Below are positions 45,984 through 54,104 of a stretch of DNA of 64,000 bases, piece by piece. Position numbers and translations under genes: made by a program. The stretch is from RPQJ01 sp963793675. GTDB taxonomy: Bacteria; Pseudomonadota; Gammaproteobacteria; Steroidobacterales; Steroidobacteraceae. The notes below the pieces were generated by a model, which was given only the letters and a program-made list of their open reading frames with translations, was not told the origin of the DNA and ran no database searches. Each line of letters begins with the position of its first letter. Positions within the stretch are counted from its first letter, which is position 1. The stretch is from NCBI GenBank assembly GCA_963793675.1, contig CAWCBA010000005.1, positions 1 to 64,000 of the forward strand, read 5' to 3'.

Positions 45984-47690
45984 ATGAGCCGCAGCAAAGT
46001 GGATCCCCGTCCCTATTCCAAGCTCGTGTTCGACGGGGTGAAGCAGACGCCCAGCCGTGCGATGCTCCGCGCAGTCGGCTACAACGACCGTGATTTCAAG
46101 AAGCCGCAGGTCGGCATCGCCTCGACCTGGAGCAACCTCACGCCCTGCAACATGCACATCGACAAGCTGGCCGATGCGGCGGCGAAGGGAGCCAACGCGG
46201 CGGGGGGCAAGAGCACCACGTTCGGCACCATCACCGTGTCCGATGGCATCTCGATGGGCACGCCCGGCATGCGGTATTCGCTCGTGTCCCGCGAAGTGAT
46301 CGCAGACTCGATCGAGACCGTGGTCGGCGCGCAGGGCTTCGACGGCGTGGTAGCGATAGGCGGCTGCGACAAGAACATGCCGGGTTGCATGATGGCGATC
46401 GCGCGGCTCGATCGTCCCGCTGTATTCGTCTACGGCGGCACGATCAGGCCGGGCGAGAAGAAGCGCGACGTGGTTTCGGTCTTCGAGGCCGTCGGGGCGC
46501 ACGCTGCCGGGGTAATCAGCGACAAGCAGCTCAAGGAAGTCGAACGCACGGCGATTCCCGGTGCTGGCAGCTGCGGTGGCATGTACACGGCCAATACCAT
46601 GGCCTCGGCGATCGAAGCGCTTGGAATGAGTCTCGCGAACAGCTCGGCGCAGGAGGCCGTCTCGCGCCACAAGCGCGATGACGCCGAGAAGGCGGGTCGC
46701 GCCGTCGTCAAGCTGATCAAGCTCGGCATCAAGCCGTCGATGATCCTCACCCGCGCAGCCTTCGAGAACGCCATCGTGGTGACCATCGCGCTTGGCGGTT
46801 CCACCAATGCCGTGCTGCACCTGCTGGCGATCGCGCACGCCGCGGGCGTGCCGCTCGAACTCGACGACTTCACGCGCATCGGGGCGAAGGTGCCGGTGCT
46901 CGCCGACCTGCGGCCGAGCGGCAAGTACTCGATGTCGGAGCTCATTCGCATCGGTGGCATCCAGCCGCTGATGAAGTCGTTGCTCGACGCCGGCATGCTG
47001 CACGGCGACTGCCTGACGGTCACGGGCAAGACCTTGCGCGAGAACCTGGCGCGCGTGAAGCCGTACCCGAGCGGGCAGGACATGGTGCGGCCGCTCACGA
47101 ATCCGCTCAAGCGCGAGAGCCACCTGGTCGTGCTCTACGGCAACCTCGCGCCGGAAGGCGCGGTGGCGAAGATCAGCGGCAAGGAAGGCCTCAGATTCAC
47201 GGGGCGCGCGCGCGTTTTCGACGGCGAGGAGGCGACGCTGCAGGCGATTCTCGACGGCACCGTGCGCGCGGGCGACGTGCTGGTCGTGCGTTACGAAGGG
47301 CCGCGCGGCGGCCCCGGCATGCGCGAAATGCTGAGTCCGACCGCTGCGATCATGGGCAAGGGCCTGGGCGACAAGGTCGCGCTGATCACGGATGGACGCT
47401 TCTCCGGCGGCAGCCATGGCTTCGTCGTCGGGCATGTATCGCCCGAGGCGGCGAACGGCGGCCCGCTGGCGCTCGTGCACGATGGCGACTCCATCAGCAT
47501 CGATGCCACGCAGCGTGAATTGACGCTGCACGTGACAGCCGACGAACTCGTCGCGCGACGCGCGAGCTGGCGGCCGCGCGCACCGTATGCGACCCGCGGG
47601 GTGCTCGCCAAGTACGCCGAGCTGGTGAGCAGTGCGTCGCTTGGCGCAGTGACGGACCGGGGTTTGAAGCTTGCCCGACCAGTGGCCTAA
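45984..47690 (+). CDS. ilvD: Dihydroxy-acid dehydratase
   Basis: IlvD dehydrates the dihydroxy acids made by IlvC, giving the 2-oxo acids of Ile and Val. It is an iron-sulfur enzyme with cluster ligands in CNMHIDKLAD, GGCDKNMPGCMMA and AGSCGGMYTANTMA. It also has GRFSGGSHGFVVGH. It has 568 residues, the shorter of the common forms. ATG 45984 follows CGGAG. It is separate from the ilvC-leu operon. Confidence 0.97.
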   Translation: MSRSKVDPRPYSKLVFDGVKQTPSRAMLRAVGYNDRDFKKPQVGIASTWSNLTPCNMHIDKLADAAAKGANAAGGKSTTFGTITVSDGISMGTPGMRYSLVSREVIADSIETVVGAQGFDGVVAIGGCDKNMPGCMMAIARLDRPAVFVYGGTIRPGEKKRDVVSVFEAVGAHAAGVISDKQLKEVERTAIPGAGSCGGMYTANTMASAIEALGMSLANSSAQEAVSRHKRDDAEKAGRAVVKLIKLGIKPSMILTRAAFENAIVVTIALGGSTNAVLHLLAIAHAAGVPLELDDFTRIGAKVPVLADLRPSGKYSMSELIRIGGIQPLMKSLLDAGMLHGDCLTVTGKTLRENLARVKPYPSGQDMVRPLTNPLKRESHLVVLYGNLAPEGAVAKISGKEGLRFTGRARVFDGEEATLQAILDGTVRAGDVLVVRYEGPRGGPGMREMLSPTAAIMGKGLGDKVALITDGRFSGGSHGFVVGHVSPEAANGGPLALVHDGDSISIDATQRELTLHVTADELVARRASWRPRAPYATRGVLAKYAELVSSASLGAVTDRGLKLARPVA

Positions 47691-48008
47691 AAAATTTGCA
47701 CAGGTTTGGCACGGCAGAAGTATTGTGTTGCGCAATTCGCGTCGGTAAAGTCGCGACCGCCGTCAGTGGCGGACCGGCTGCACCTGCACCGGAACGCCAG
47801 GGTCGTTCGTGTTGCGATGCAGCATTGCGCGCGAACAACGACGGTTTTGGCGCAGGCACAAAATGAATTGCTCAGCAAGAGCCTGAGTCGTCCTTCGCGG
47901 TAAGCGTCAGGGGTTGCTAGGGTGGTTGCGGTCTTGTAGTGTCGTCCGTCCCGGGGAGGACGCGGCCTGAGGCCGGAACATCCGTGCGCCCACAGTTGTG
48001 GAGGGGAA
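47691..48008 (+). other. Intergenic region between ilvD and tonB
   Basis: No gene is supported in these 318 bp. A small hairpin (CCGCC-GTCAGT-GGCGG, 47757-47772) has no U-tract. TTGCTA-17 bp-TAGTGT at 47914-47942 is a plausible tonB promoter. The tonB start is preceded by GAGGGGAA. Confidence 0.45.
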
Positions 48009-48662
48009 GTGGCTTACAGTTATTCGATCGACGATCCGGCCAAGAACAGCAAGCGAACGCTTGCTTTCATCCTGACCGTCCTGATCCATGTCTTTTTCTT
48101 CTGGATCCTCGCGTCCGGTCTCGGTGCCAAGATGGTCCAGACGGTCATGGGCCCGGTCGAGACGAAGATGATTGAAGAGCTCCCTGACGACAACAAGGAG
48201 CCGCCGCCGCCGCCGCCGGACATCGAGCAGCCGCCGCCTTACGTGCCGCCGCCGGAAGTGTCCGTCGACCTGGCGATCGACACCGGTCCGTCCACCGCCA
48301 TCTCGAACGTAACGTCGGAGCGTCCGGTCGCGGCGCCACCGCCGCCGCCGAAGCCGGTCGAGCGCGCGGTCGTCAAGACGCCGCCTTCCGCCACCGGCAA
48401 GGGCGCCCGCACCTCGCTGCCGGAATACCCGCCGGCCTCGCGGCGCGCAGGCGAAGCGGGCACCGTGCAGCTGCGCTGCTACGTGAAGGAAGACGGTCGC
48501 TGCAGCGAAGTCTCCGTCGTAAAGAGCAGCGGCTTCGACAAACTGGATGAAGCGGCCGTGAAGGAAGTCCAGCGCAACTGGAAGTTCGTCCCCGGCAAGG
48601 AAGACGGCAAGCCGGTGCCCATGTGGCACACCTTTGCCGTGACCTTCAGGCTGACCGATTGA
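48009..48662 (+). CDS. tonB: TonB energy transducer
   Basis: TonB spans the periplasm and powers outer-membrane receptors. The 217-residue protein has an N-terminal anchor (LAFILTVLIHVFFFWILASG), a Pro-rich spacer (EPPPPPPDIEQPPP, VAAPPPPPKP) and a C-terminal TonB fold (YPPASRRAGEAGTVQL, FDKLDEAAVKEVQRNWKFVP). Start GTG 48009. It heads tonB-exbB-exbD1-exbD2, the arrangement described in Xanthomonas. Confidence 0.95.
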   Translation: MAYSYSIDDPAKNSKRTLAFILTVLIHVFFFWILASGLGAKMVQTVMGPVETKMIEELPDDNKEPPPPPPDIEQPPPYVPPPEVSVDLAIDTGPSTAISNVTSERPVAAPPPPPKPVERAVVKTPPSATGKGARTSLPEYPPASRRAGEAGTVQLRCYVKEDGRCSEVSVVKSSGFDKLDEAAVKEVQRNWKFVPGKEDGKPVPMWHTFAVTFRLTD

Positions 48663-48731
48663 TCCTCGCAACTTGACCCATCCCTGAACTCAACGTCGTA
48701 TCAGTAGAAATAGACACAGGAACCGATTTCA

Positions 48732-49457
48732 ATGGCCACCGAAAGCGTAACCGTCGACAACCCTTACGGAATTGGCGCCCTTTGGGCACAGGGCGACTTC
48801 GTCGCGAAGGGCGTAATGGTCCTGCTCGTCATCATGTCTGCCTATTCCTGGTTCATCATTTTCACCAAGTGGTGGGAACAGCGTCGCTTGCTGTCGCAGG
48901 CGCGCGAGGCCGAGAAGAATTTCTGGGCCGCGGACAACATCAAGACCGGCCTCAACAAGCTGTCCGGCAAGGGCAATATCTTCAAGGGCATGGCGGGCGA
49001 AGCCATCGACGCCGCCGAGCACCACGATGAGCGACTCACGCAGCAGGTCCCGCTGCATGAGTGGATCGACAACGTGCTCGCCCGCGCCACGGCACGCATC
49101 AACAGCGCGCTGTCGACGCAGCTGCCGTTCCTGGCCACGACCGGATCGACGGCGCCGTTCATCGGCCTGTTCGGCACGGTGTGGGGCATCTACCACGCGC
49201 TCGTCGCGATCGGCGTGGCCGGCCAGGCCTCGATCGACAAGGTGGCGGGTCCCGTCGGCGAAGCCCTCATCATGACGGCCATCGGCCTGGCGGTCGCGGT
49301 GCCGGCGGTGCTCGGCTACAACTTCCTGCTCGGCCGTAACAAGCAGATCATGGAGCACGTCAAGCTGTTCTCGAGCGACCTCGAGCAGGTGATCGTCAGC
49401 GGTTCGCGCGTCGAAGGCGCGGGCGCCAAGGTCATCTCGGGCGGCGCGAAGAAGTAA
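48732..49457 (+). CDS. exbB: Biopolymer transport protein ExbB
   Basis: ExbB is the pentameric inner-membrane channel subunit that uses proton flow to energise TonB. The 241-residue MotA/TolQ/ExbB protein has three membrane segments (VMVLLVIMSAYSWFIIF; FLATTGSTAPFIGLFGTVWGI; ALIMTAIGLAVAVPAVLGYNF). The conserved GTVWGI and AIGLAVAVPA motifs are present. Confidence 0.95.
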   Translation: MATESVTVDNPYGIGALWAQGDFVAKGVMVLLVIMSAYSWFIIFTKWWEQRRLLSQAREAEKNFWAADNIKTGLNKLSGKGNIFKGMAGEAIDAAEHHDERLTQQVPLHEWIDNVLARATARINSALSTQLPFLATTGSTAPFIGLFGTVWGIYHALVAIGVAGQASIDKVAGPVGEALIMTAIGLAVAVPAVLGYNFLLGRNKQIMEHVKLFSSDLEQVIVSGSRVEGAGAKVISGGAKK

Positions 49458-49499
49458 TCGAGCGCTAGCCCCTAGCAGCCGCTGGAGACAGAATCCACC

Positions 49500-49937
49500 A
49501 TGAGCATGAACGTATCCTCGGGCATCCCGGATCAAGAAGAGAAGCCGATGTCGGAGATCAACACCACGCCCCTCGTGGACGTGATGCTGGTCATGCTCAT
49601 CATCTTCCTGATCACCATCCCGGTGATCACCCAGTCGGTGAAGGTGGACCTGCCGAAGGCGGCCAACATTCCGACGCAGACCAAGCCGGAAAACATCAAC
49701 ATCGCCGTTGATAAGGATGGCAACGTCTACTGGAACACGGCGATGATCCCGACGCAGGAGGCGCTGCTCGAGCGTCTCAAGTCGGTTGCCGTGATGGATC
49801 CCCAGCCGGAAATCCATGTCCGCGGCGACCGCGCCACGGCGTACGAGCATGTCGGCCGGGTGATGGTGCTGTGCCAGCGGGCCGGCATCCTGAAGGTCGG
49901 TTTCATCACCGAACCCGATCGCGCCCTCGCGCGCTGA
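49500..49937 (+). CDS. exbD: Biopolymer transport protein ExbD (first copy)
   Basis: The 145-residue protein is a single-pass ExbD with EINTTPLVDVMLVMLIIFLITIP. The Asp in PLVD is the proton-carrying residue. The periplasmic domain ends in LCQRAGILKVGF. It follows exbB by 42 bp. Confidence 0.95.
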   Translation: MSMNVSSGIPDQEEKPMSEINTTPLVDVMLVMLIIFLITIPVITQSVKVDLPKAANIPTQTKPENINIAVDKDGNVYWNTAMIPTQEALLERLKSVAVMDPQPEIHVRGDRATAYEHVGRVMVLCQRAGILKVGFITEPDRALAR

Positions 49938-49958
49938 GCCGCTGCAGGAGTCTGAACG

Positions 49959-50375
49959 ATGAGCATGAGTATTGGTGGCGGCGGCGAAGACGAGCCGATG
50001 ATGGAAATGAACATGACGCCGTTGATCGACGTCCTGCTCGTTCTGCTGGTGATGTTCATCATCACGATTCCCGTGATGACGCACGCGGTCAAGCTCGACA
50101 TGCCGCGCCCGACCAACGCGCCGAAGCTGTCTGAGCCGGTGGTGATCAACCTCGAGATCGACTTCGACGGCACCGTGCTGTGGAACGGTTCCCCGGTGAC
50201 GGTGGACTCGCTCGACAGCTATTTCCGTCGCGAAGCGGCCAGCGATCCGCAACCTGAGTTGCACATCCGCCCGAACAAGCGTGCGTCGTACGACGTCGTC
50301 GCGCGCGTGCTGGCGGCTGCACAGCGCAACGGGTTGCTCAAGATCGGCTTCGTCGGCAACGAGCAGTTCATGTAG
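49959..50375 (+). CDS. exbD: Biopolymer transport protein ExbD (second copy)
   Basis: The 138-residue ExbD paralogue has EMNMTPLIDVLLVLLVMFIITIP with the conserved Asp. It shares the overall plan with the first copy but diverges in the periplasmic part. In Xanthomonas the second ExbD serves a subset of TonB-linked functions. It lies 21 bp after exbD1. Confidence 0.95.
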   Translation: MSMSIGGGGEDEPMMEMNMTPLIDVLLVLLVMFIITIPVMTHAVKLDMPRPTNAPKLSEPVVINLEIDFDGTVLWNGSPVTVDSLDSYFRREAASDPQPELHIRPNKRASYDVVARVLAAAQRNGLLKIGFVGNEQFM

Positions 50376-50499
50376 GCAAAGGGTTGTCGGCACCTGCCTG
50401 GCGGCGGTGACGGCATCGGATAATAAGGGGCTGCCGGGGCGAAGAGCTCCGGCGGCTTTTTCCTTGTCAGCGGGACTAAAACTCCCAGTGAGGAATTCG

Positions 50500-51717
50500 A
50501 TGAGCAAGGCGAGTTTCGTTCTCACCGGTGCGCTCGCGGTGGCGGGCTGGATCGGTGTCGCCGGCACGCTGCTGGTGGTTCCTGCAACTGCTGAAGCACA
50601 GCAGAAGGTAAGCCAGAAGGTCGGTGTGCCGCTCAAGGCCGCGCAGGACAGCATCTCCAAGAAGAAGTGGGATGCCGCGCTGGCCAAGATCAAGGAAGCG
50701 GACGCGGCGCCGGGCAAGACCGCGTATGACCAGTACAAGATCAACGAAATGCTGTGGTACGTGTACCTGCAGCAGGGCCGCAACGCCGACGCGGCACGAG
50801 TCCTCGAAGGCCAGCTCGCCTCCGGCCAGATGTCCGCCGGCGACAAGGTGGCGCGGACCAAGACCCTCGCCCAGCTCTATGCACGGGCGGGCAGCTATGG
50901 CAAGGCCGCTTCGACCGGGCAGCAGTACCTGAAGTCCGTTCCGGGCGACAAGGACATGCAGCTGCTCGTGGCGAACGCGTACTACCAGCAGAAGGACTAC
51001 AAGGGCGCAATTGCGGCGGCCGAGCGCGTCATGAAGGGCGGCGGCACGCCGAGCCAGGACCTGCTGCAGCTATTGCTGCGCTCCAACTACGAGCTTGGTA
51101 ACGCCGCCGGCACGGCAGCCGCGCTGGATCTGCTGCTGAAGTACTACCCGACGACCGACACGTGGGAACGCGTCCTCGACGGTTACATGAAGACGACCAA
51201 GCACGATCACGCGCTGATGGCGCTTTATCGCCTGGCTGAAGACGTGGACGCACTGAAGACGGATCGGCAATACACCGACATGACGCAGGCCCTGATCATC
51301 GCGGGTTTCGGTCAGGAAGGCGAGCGCATCATGCAGAAGGGCATCGCAGCGAACGTGTACGCGGGCGACGAGATGACGCGTGCCAAGCGCACGCTCGACG
51401 CCGCGACGCGCAAGGCTAGTGCTGAACGCCTGGCGCTGCCGAAGGCGGCGGGCGCGCTGGCCGCAGCGAAAACCGGTGACGAGATGGCGAAGGTCGGCGA
51501 GCTGTACTTCAGCGCGGGTGACTATGCCAACGCGTCGGCCGCGCTGCAGAAGGCCATCGCCAAGGGCGGCCTGTCGGACACCGACAATGCGGAGATGCTG
51601 CTCGGCATCGCGCTCAAGCGCAAGGGCGACAAGGCCGGCGCGCAGAAGGCGTTCGACGGGGTCAAGGATCCGAAGTTCGCGGAGATCGCGAAGCTCTGGA
51701 AGATCGCGGCGCGCTGA
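50500..51717 (+). CDS. Periplasmic TPR-repeat protein, Ton-associated
   Basis: The 405-residue protein has a signal peptide (AVAGWIGVAGTLLVVPATAEA). A series of TPR-like helical pairs follows (WDAALAKIKEADAAPG, GSYGKAASTGQQYLKS, KDYKGAIAAAERVM, GDYANASAALQKAI). It ends with GIALKRKGDKAGAQKAFDGV. GAGGAATTCG precedes ATG 50500. It is 124 bp after exbD2 and paralogous to the convergent gene at 52150. A role as periplasmic partner of the Ton complex is inferred from position. Confidence 0.8.
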   Translation: MSKASFVLTGALAVAGWIGVAGTLLVVPATAEAQQKVSQKVGVPLKAAQDSISKKKWDAALAKIKEADAAPGKTAYDQYKINEMLWYVYLQQGRNADAARVLEGQLASGQMSAGDKVARTKTLAQLYARAGSYGKAASTGQQYLKSVPGDKDMQLLVANAYYQQKDYKGAIAAAERVMKGGGTPSQDLLQLLLRSNYELGNAAGTAAALDLLLKYYPTTDTWERVLDGYMKTTKHDHALMALYRLAEDVDALKTDRQYTDMTQALIIAGFGQEGERIMQKGIAANVYAGDEMTRAKRTLDAATRKASAERLALPKAAGALAAAKTGDEMAKVGELYFSAGDYANASAALQKAIAKGGLSDTDNAEMLLGIALKRKGDKAGAQKAFDGVKDPKFAEIAKLWKIAAR

Positions 51718-51751
51718 CCTGCCGGCGCGGCAACGCGCCGCATTGCAGCAC

Positions 51752-51784
51752 AAGGGCACGGGCACAGGTCCGTGCCCTTTTTGC
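51752..51784 (+). terminator. Rho-independent terminator after the TPR gene
   Basis: AAGGGCACGG-GCACAGGT-CCGTGCCCTT is followed by TTTGCC. It ends the tonB-exbBDD-TPR unit. Confidence 0.8.
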
Positions 51785-51863
51785 CTGCGACGCGGATGCT
51801 GGCGCGATTGCCGGTGAGCCCCAGTCGATGCCGTTCATGGAGATCGTGGTGGCGCAAGCGGCC

Positions 51864-51925
51864 GATCCCGGGCCTTGTCCCGAGCTTGGAAAGGCAGACA
51901 CGCGCCCGGGACAAGGCTCGGGATC
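51864..51925 (+). repeat. Constant-core hairpin, copy 2
   Basis: Arms of 21 nt (GATCCCGGGCCTTGTCCCG from 51864 and its complement ending at 51925) pair at 19 of 21 positions. The core CTTGGAAAGGCAGACACGCG begins at 51885. The arm sequence is unrelated to those of the other copies. Confidence 0.85.
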
Positions 51926-51949
51926 GACCACTTTCGCGACGGCGACTGA

Positions 51950-52012
51950 GCGACTCGTCGGGCGATGCTGCAATGACCGATGCGAGGTAGCATCCCATGC
52001 CCGACGACTCGC
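51950..52012 (+). repeat. Large hairpin without the constant core
   Basis: GCGACTCGTCGGGC-GATGCT (51950-51969) pairs with AGCATC-CCAT-GCCCGACGACTCGC (51989-52012), with one mismatch and a 4-nt bulge. The 19-nt loop is unlike the constant core. It lies between two convergent TPR genes. Confidence 0.7.
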
Positions 52013-52090
52013 ACGTCGCACGCAGCCGGTGCCTGCCTGCTCTCCCAAGCTCGGGGCAGGTTCCGGACGGTCACTGACAAGCCGAAAAGA

Positions 52091-52123
52091 ACAAGGCCCC
52101 GCAGGCTGGTAGCCCGCGGGGCC
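52091..52123 (-). terminator. Rho-independent terminator of the second TPR gene
   Basis: On the minus strand GGCCCCGCGGGC and GCCTGCGGGGCC form a strong stem around TACCA, followed by TTGTTCTTTT. Confidence 0.85.
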
Positions 52124-52149
52124 CGGTGAGCGTCAGACGACGCCGTCGA

Positions 52150-53418
52150 TCAGCCGGCGGCGGCCGGCGTCGCTGCCGTGTCGAGCTTGAGCTTCCACAG
52201 CCTGGCGAGGTCGGCCAATGCCGGCGCCTTGACGCCATCGAACGCTGCGCGGGCTTCGGTCAGCTTGCCGAGGCGTGAATTGGCGATGCCCGCCAGCATG
52301 TTCGCGTCGTCGGCATCGGCCACGCCACCCTTCGCGAGGCCCTTCTGGATCGCATCGACGGCGTTGGCGTAGTCACCGGTGCTGAAGTACAGCTTGCCGA
52401 TGGCTACCATCTGCGTGCCGGTCTTCGCTGCCGCGAGCTGCGCCGCCGCAGTGCCGACTTCCTTGGCATCGGCGGTCGCGCCGGTGCGGGCGCGCTCGAG
52501 GTCGGCCTGCGCGCGTGCCTTCGAATCGCCCTGCAACAGGTTCGCCGCCATGCCACGTTCCAGAATCTGCTTGGCTTCGTTCGGGAAACCGCCGTTGACG
52601 AGCGTGCTGCCCATCTCGGCGTATTCCTCGCCCTTGTCGAGCGTGTCGGTGTCGTTCATCAGGCGATAGAGCGAACGCAGGCCGCGGTCGTCCTTGGTGC
52701 GGTAGAGCTGCGCATTGAGCAGGTCTTCCCAGTACTTCGGCGCCGGGTAATGGCGCACCAGGCCCTCGAGCGAACGCATGATGCCGGGTTCGTCCTTGAG
52801 CTCGTAGTTCGAGCGCAGGGCGAGCAGCAGGGCCGCTTCGGCCGGCTTCGGGCTCGAAGCGATGAGCTGCTCGGCGGCAGCCTTGGCACCCTTGAAGTCG
52901 TTCGACAGGTAGCGGGCCTGCGCGAGTGACAGGGCGATTTCCTCATCGTTCGGGTTGAGCTTCAGGTACTCGGTACCGTTCGCGATGGCCTTGTCGTACT
53001 GCTTGTTCTGCAGGTTCATCTGCGTGAGCGCGCGCAGCCGCTGCGGCTTGTCGGCATCGGAAACCATGCCCGACGCGAGCGTGCGCTCGAGGACTTCGGC
53101 GGACTTCAGGTAGTCCTTCTTCTGCAGGTAGATGTACCAGCCGAGTTCATCGACCATGAAAGCGTCATACGGCGTCTTGGGCTCGACGGCCTGGGCCGCC
53201 TGGATCTGGACGAGGGCTTCGTCCCAGTTCTTTGCGGTCATGGCGTTCTGCGCCGCCACCAGCGGCTTCTGCACGGCGGGGCTCAGTTTCTGCTTGGCAG
53301 CCGGCTTTTCCTTCTCGGCAGCTACGGCCACCGAAACGGGCAGCAGCGAGCCGCCGGCCACGCCGACGAGCCCGGCCGCCGCAAGGGCAGCCATCAACAC
53401 GAGGTTCGCTTTCTTCAT
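52150..53418 (-). CDS. Periplasmic TPR-repeat protein, paralogue of the Ton-linked gene
   Basis: The 422-residue protein starts MKKANLVLMAALAAAGLVG at 53418. AGAGG lies 6 nt before this ATG and only 3 nt before the alternative ATG 53421. The signal peptide ends near VSVAVAA. TPR-like repeats follow (WDEALVQIQAAQAV, KQYDKAIANGTEYLKL, NDFKGAKAAAEQL, GDYANAVDAIQKGL). The C-terminus (RLGKLTEARAAFDGVKAPALADLARLWKL) closely parallels the plus-strand paralogue. The upstream isochorismatase frame runs into it without a stop, but the start signals and signal peptide show a separate gene. Confidence 0.85.
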   Translation of the reverse strand: MKKANLVLMAALAAAGLVGVAGGSLLPVSVAVAAEKEKPAAKQKLSPAVQKPLVAAQNAMTAKNWDEALVQIQAAQAVEPKTPYDAFMVDELGWYIYLQKKDYLKSAEVLERTLASGMVSDADKPQRLRALTQMNLQNKQYDKAIANGTEYLKLNPNDEEIALSLAQARYLSNDFKGAKAAAEQLIASSPKPAEAALLLALRSNYELKDEPGIMRSLEGLVRHYPAPKYWEDLLNAQLYRTKDDRGLRSLYRLMNDTDTLDKGEEYAEMGSTLVNGGFPNEAKQILERGMAANLLQGDSKARAQADLERARTGATADAKEVGTAAAQLAAAKTGTQMVAIGKLYFSTGDYANAVDAIQKGLAKGGVADADDANMLAGIANSRLGKLTEARAAFDGVKAPALADLARLWKLKLDTAATPAAAG

Positions 53419-53421
53419 CAT

Positions 53422-54096
53422 CGGCCTCTCGGGGCTATGGGTCCTGGTGCCGCGCATTGTAGCGCCGACAGTGTCGGACAGGTAGCGCCTGACCGTCTCC
53501 AGGCTCACGACTTCGGCGTATTTGGCCTGCAGGTCGAACAGGTTGGCTTCGTGGGGCGCCGGGTGCCGGTCGCCGACCGCATCGCGCACGACCAGGGGAA
53601 TGAAGCCATGCTGGCAGGCGTCCAGAGCGGTGGCCCGGATGCAGCCGCTGGTGCTGACCCCTGCGATCAGCAGGGTGTCGACGCCCAGGGCGGTGAGCGT
53701 GGACGACAGCGTGGTGCCAAAAAAGGCGCTGGCGTACTGCTTGGTGATCACGGTTTCGCCAGCCGCCGGTTCGAGCGCCGGATCGAACCGGGAGAGCTCG
53801 GGATCGGCACCGTCGGCAAAACAGCCGAGAGCCGGCAGCTTGCGGAAAAAGACGCCGCCGTCGCGCCCCCCGGCCTGGAAACGAACGTTGGTGTGCAGCA
53901 CGGGAATACCGGCAGCGCGCGCGGCTCCCAACAGTAAGGCACATGCGTCGCGCGTGGTCTCGACGCCCGCATAGAGTGGCGAGCCCGGCTTGAGGTAGGC
54001 CATGACGAAGTCGACGACTATCAGCGCGGGCCGCTGGCCAGGCTGCAGGGCGTGGCCGAAGCCGCCGCCAGCGTAGTTTTCGTCGAGGCTCGCCAT
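53422..54096 (-). CDS. Isochorismatase-family hydrolase 1 (3' end unresolved)
   Basis: The protein of about 200-225 residues has the cysteine-hydrolase triad: Asp in LIVVDFVMAYL, Lys in VITKQYASAFFG and Cys in VSTSGCIRATALDAC. This is close to N-carbamoylsarcosine amidase-like enzymes. The frame has no stop before the TPR gene, so a stop codon was probably lost by an indel near 53440-53470. It starts 8 bp after the CoA-transferase stop, so the two are one operon. Its paralogue is at 60487. Confidence 0.82.
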
Positions 54097-54104
54097 ATCG
54101 GGCG

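Noticed and set aside
47687..47903. Small genes in the ilvD-tonB spacer
   Set aside because: Overlapping 60-70 codon frames on both strands have no ribosome-binding site, no motif and no conserved-looking composition.
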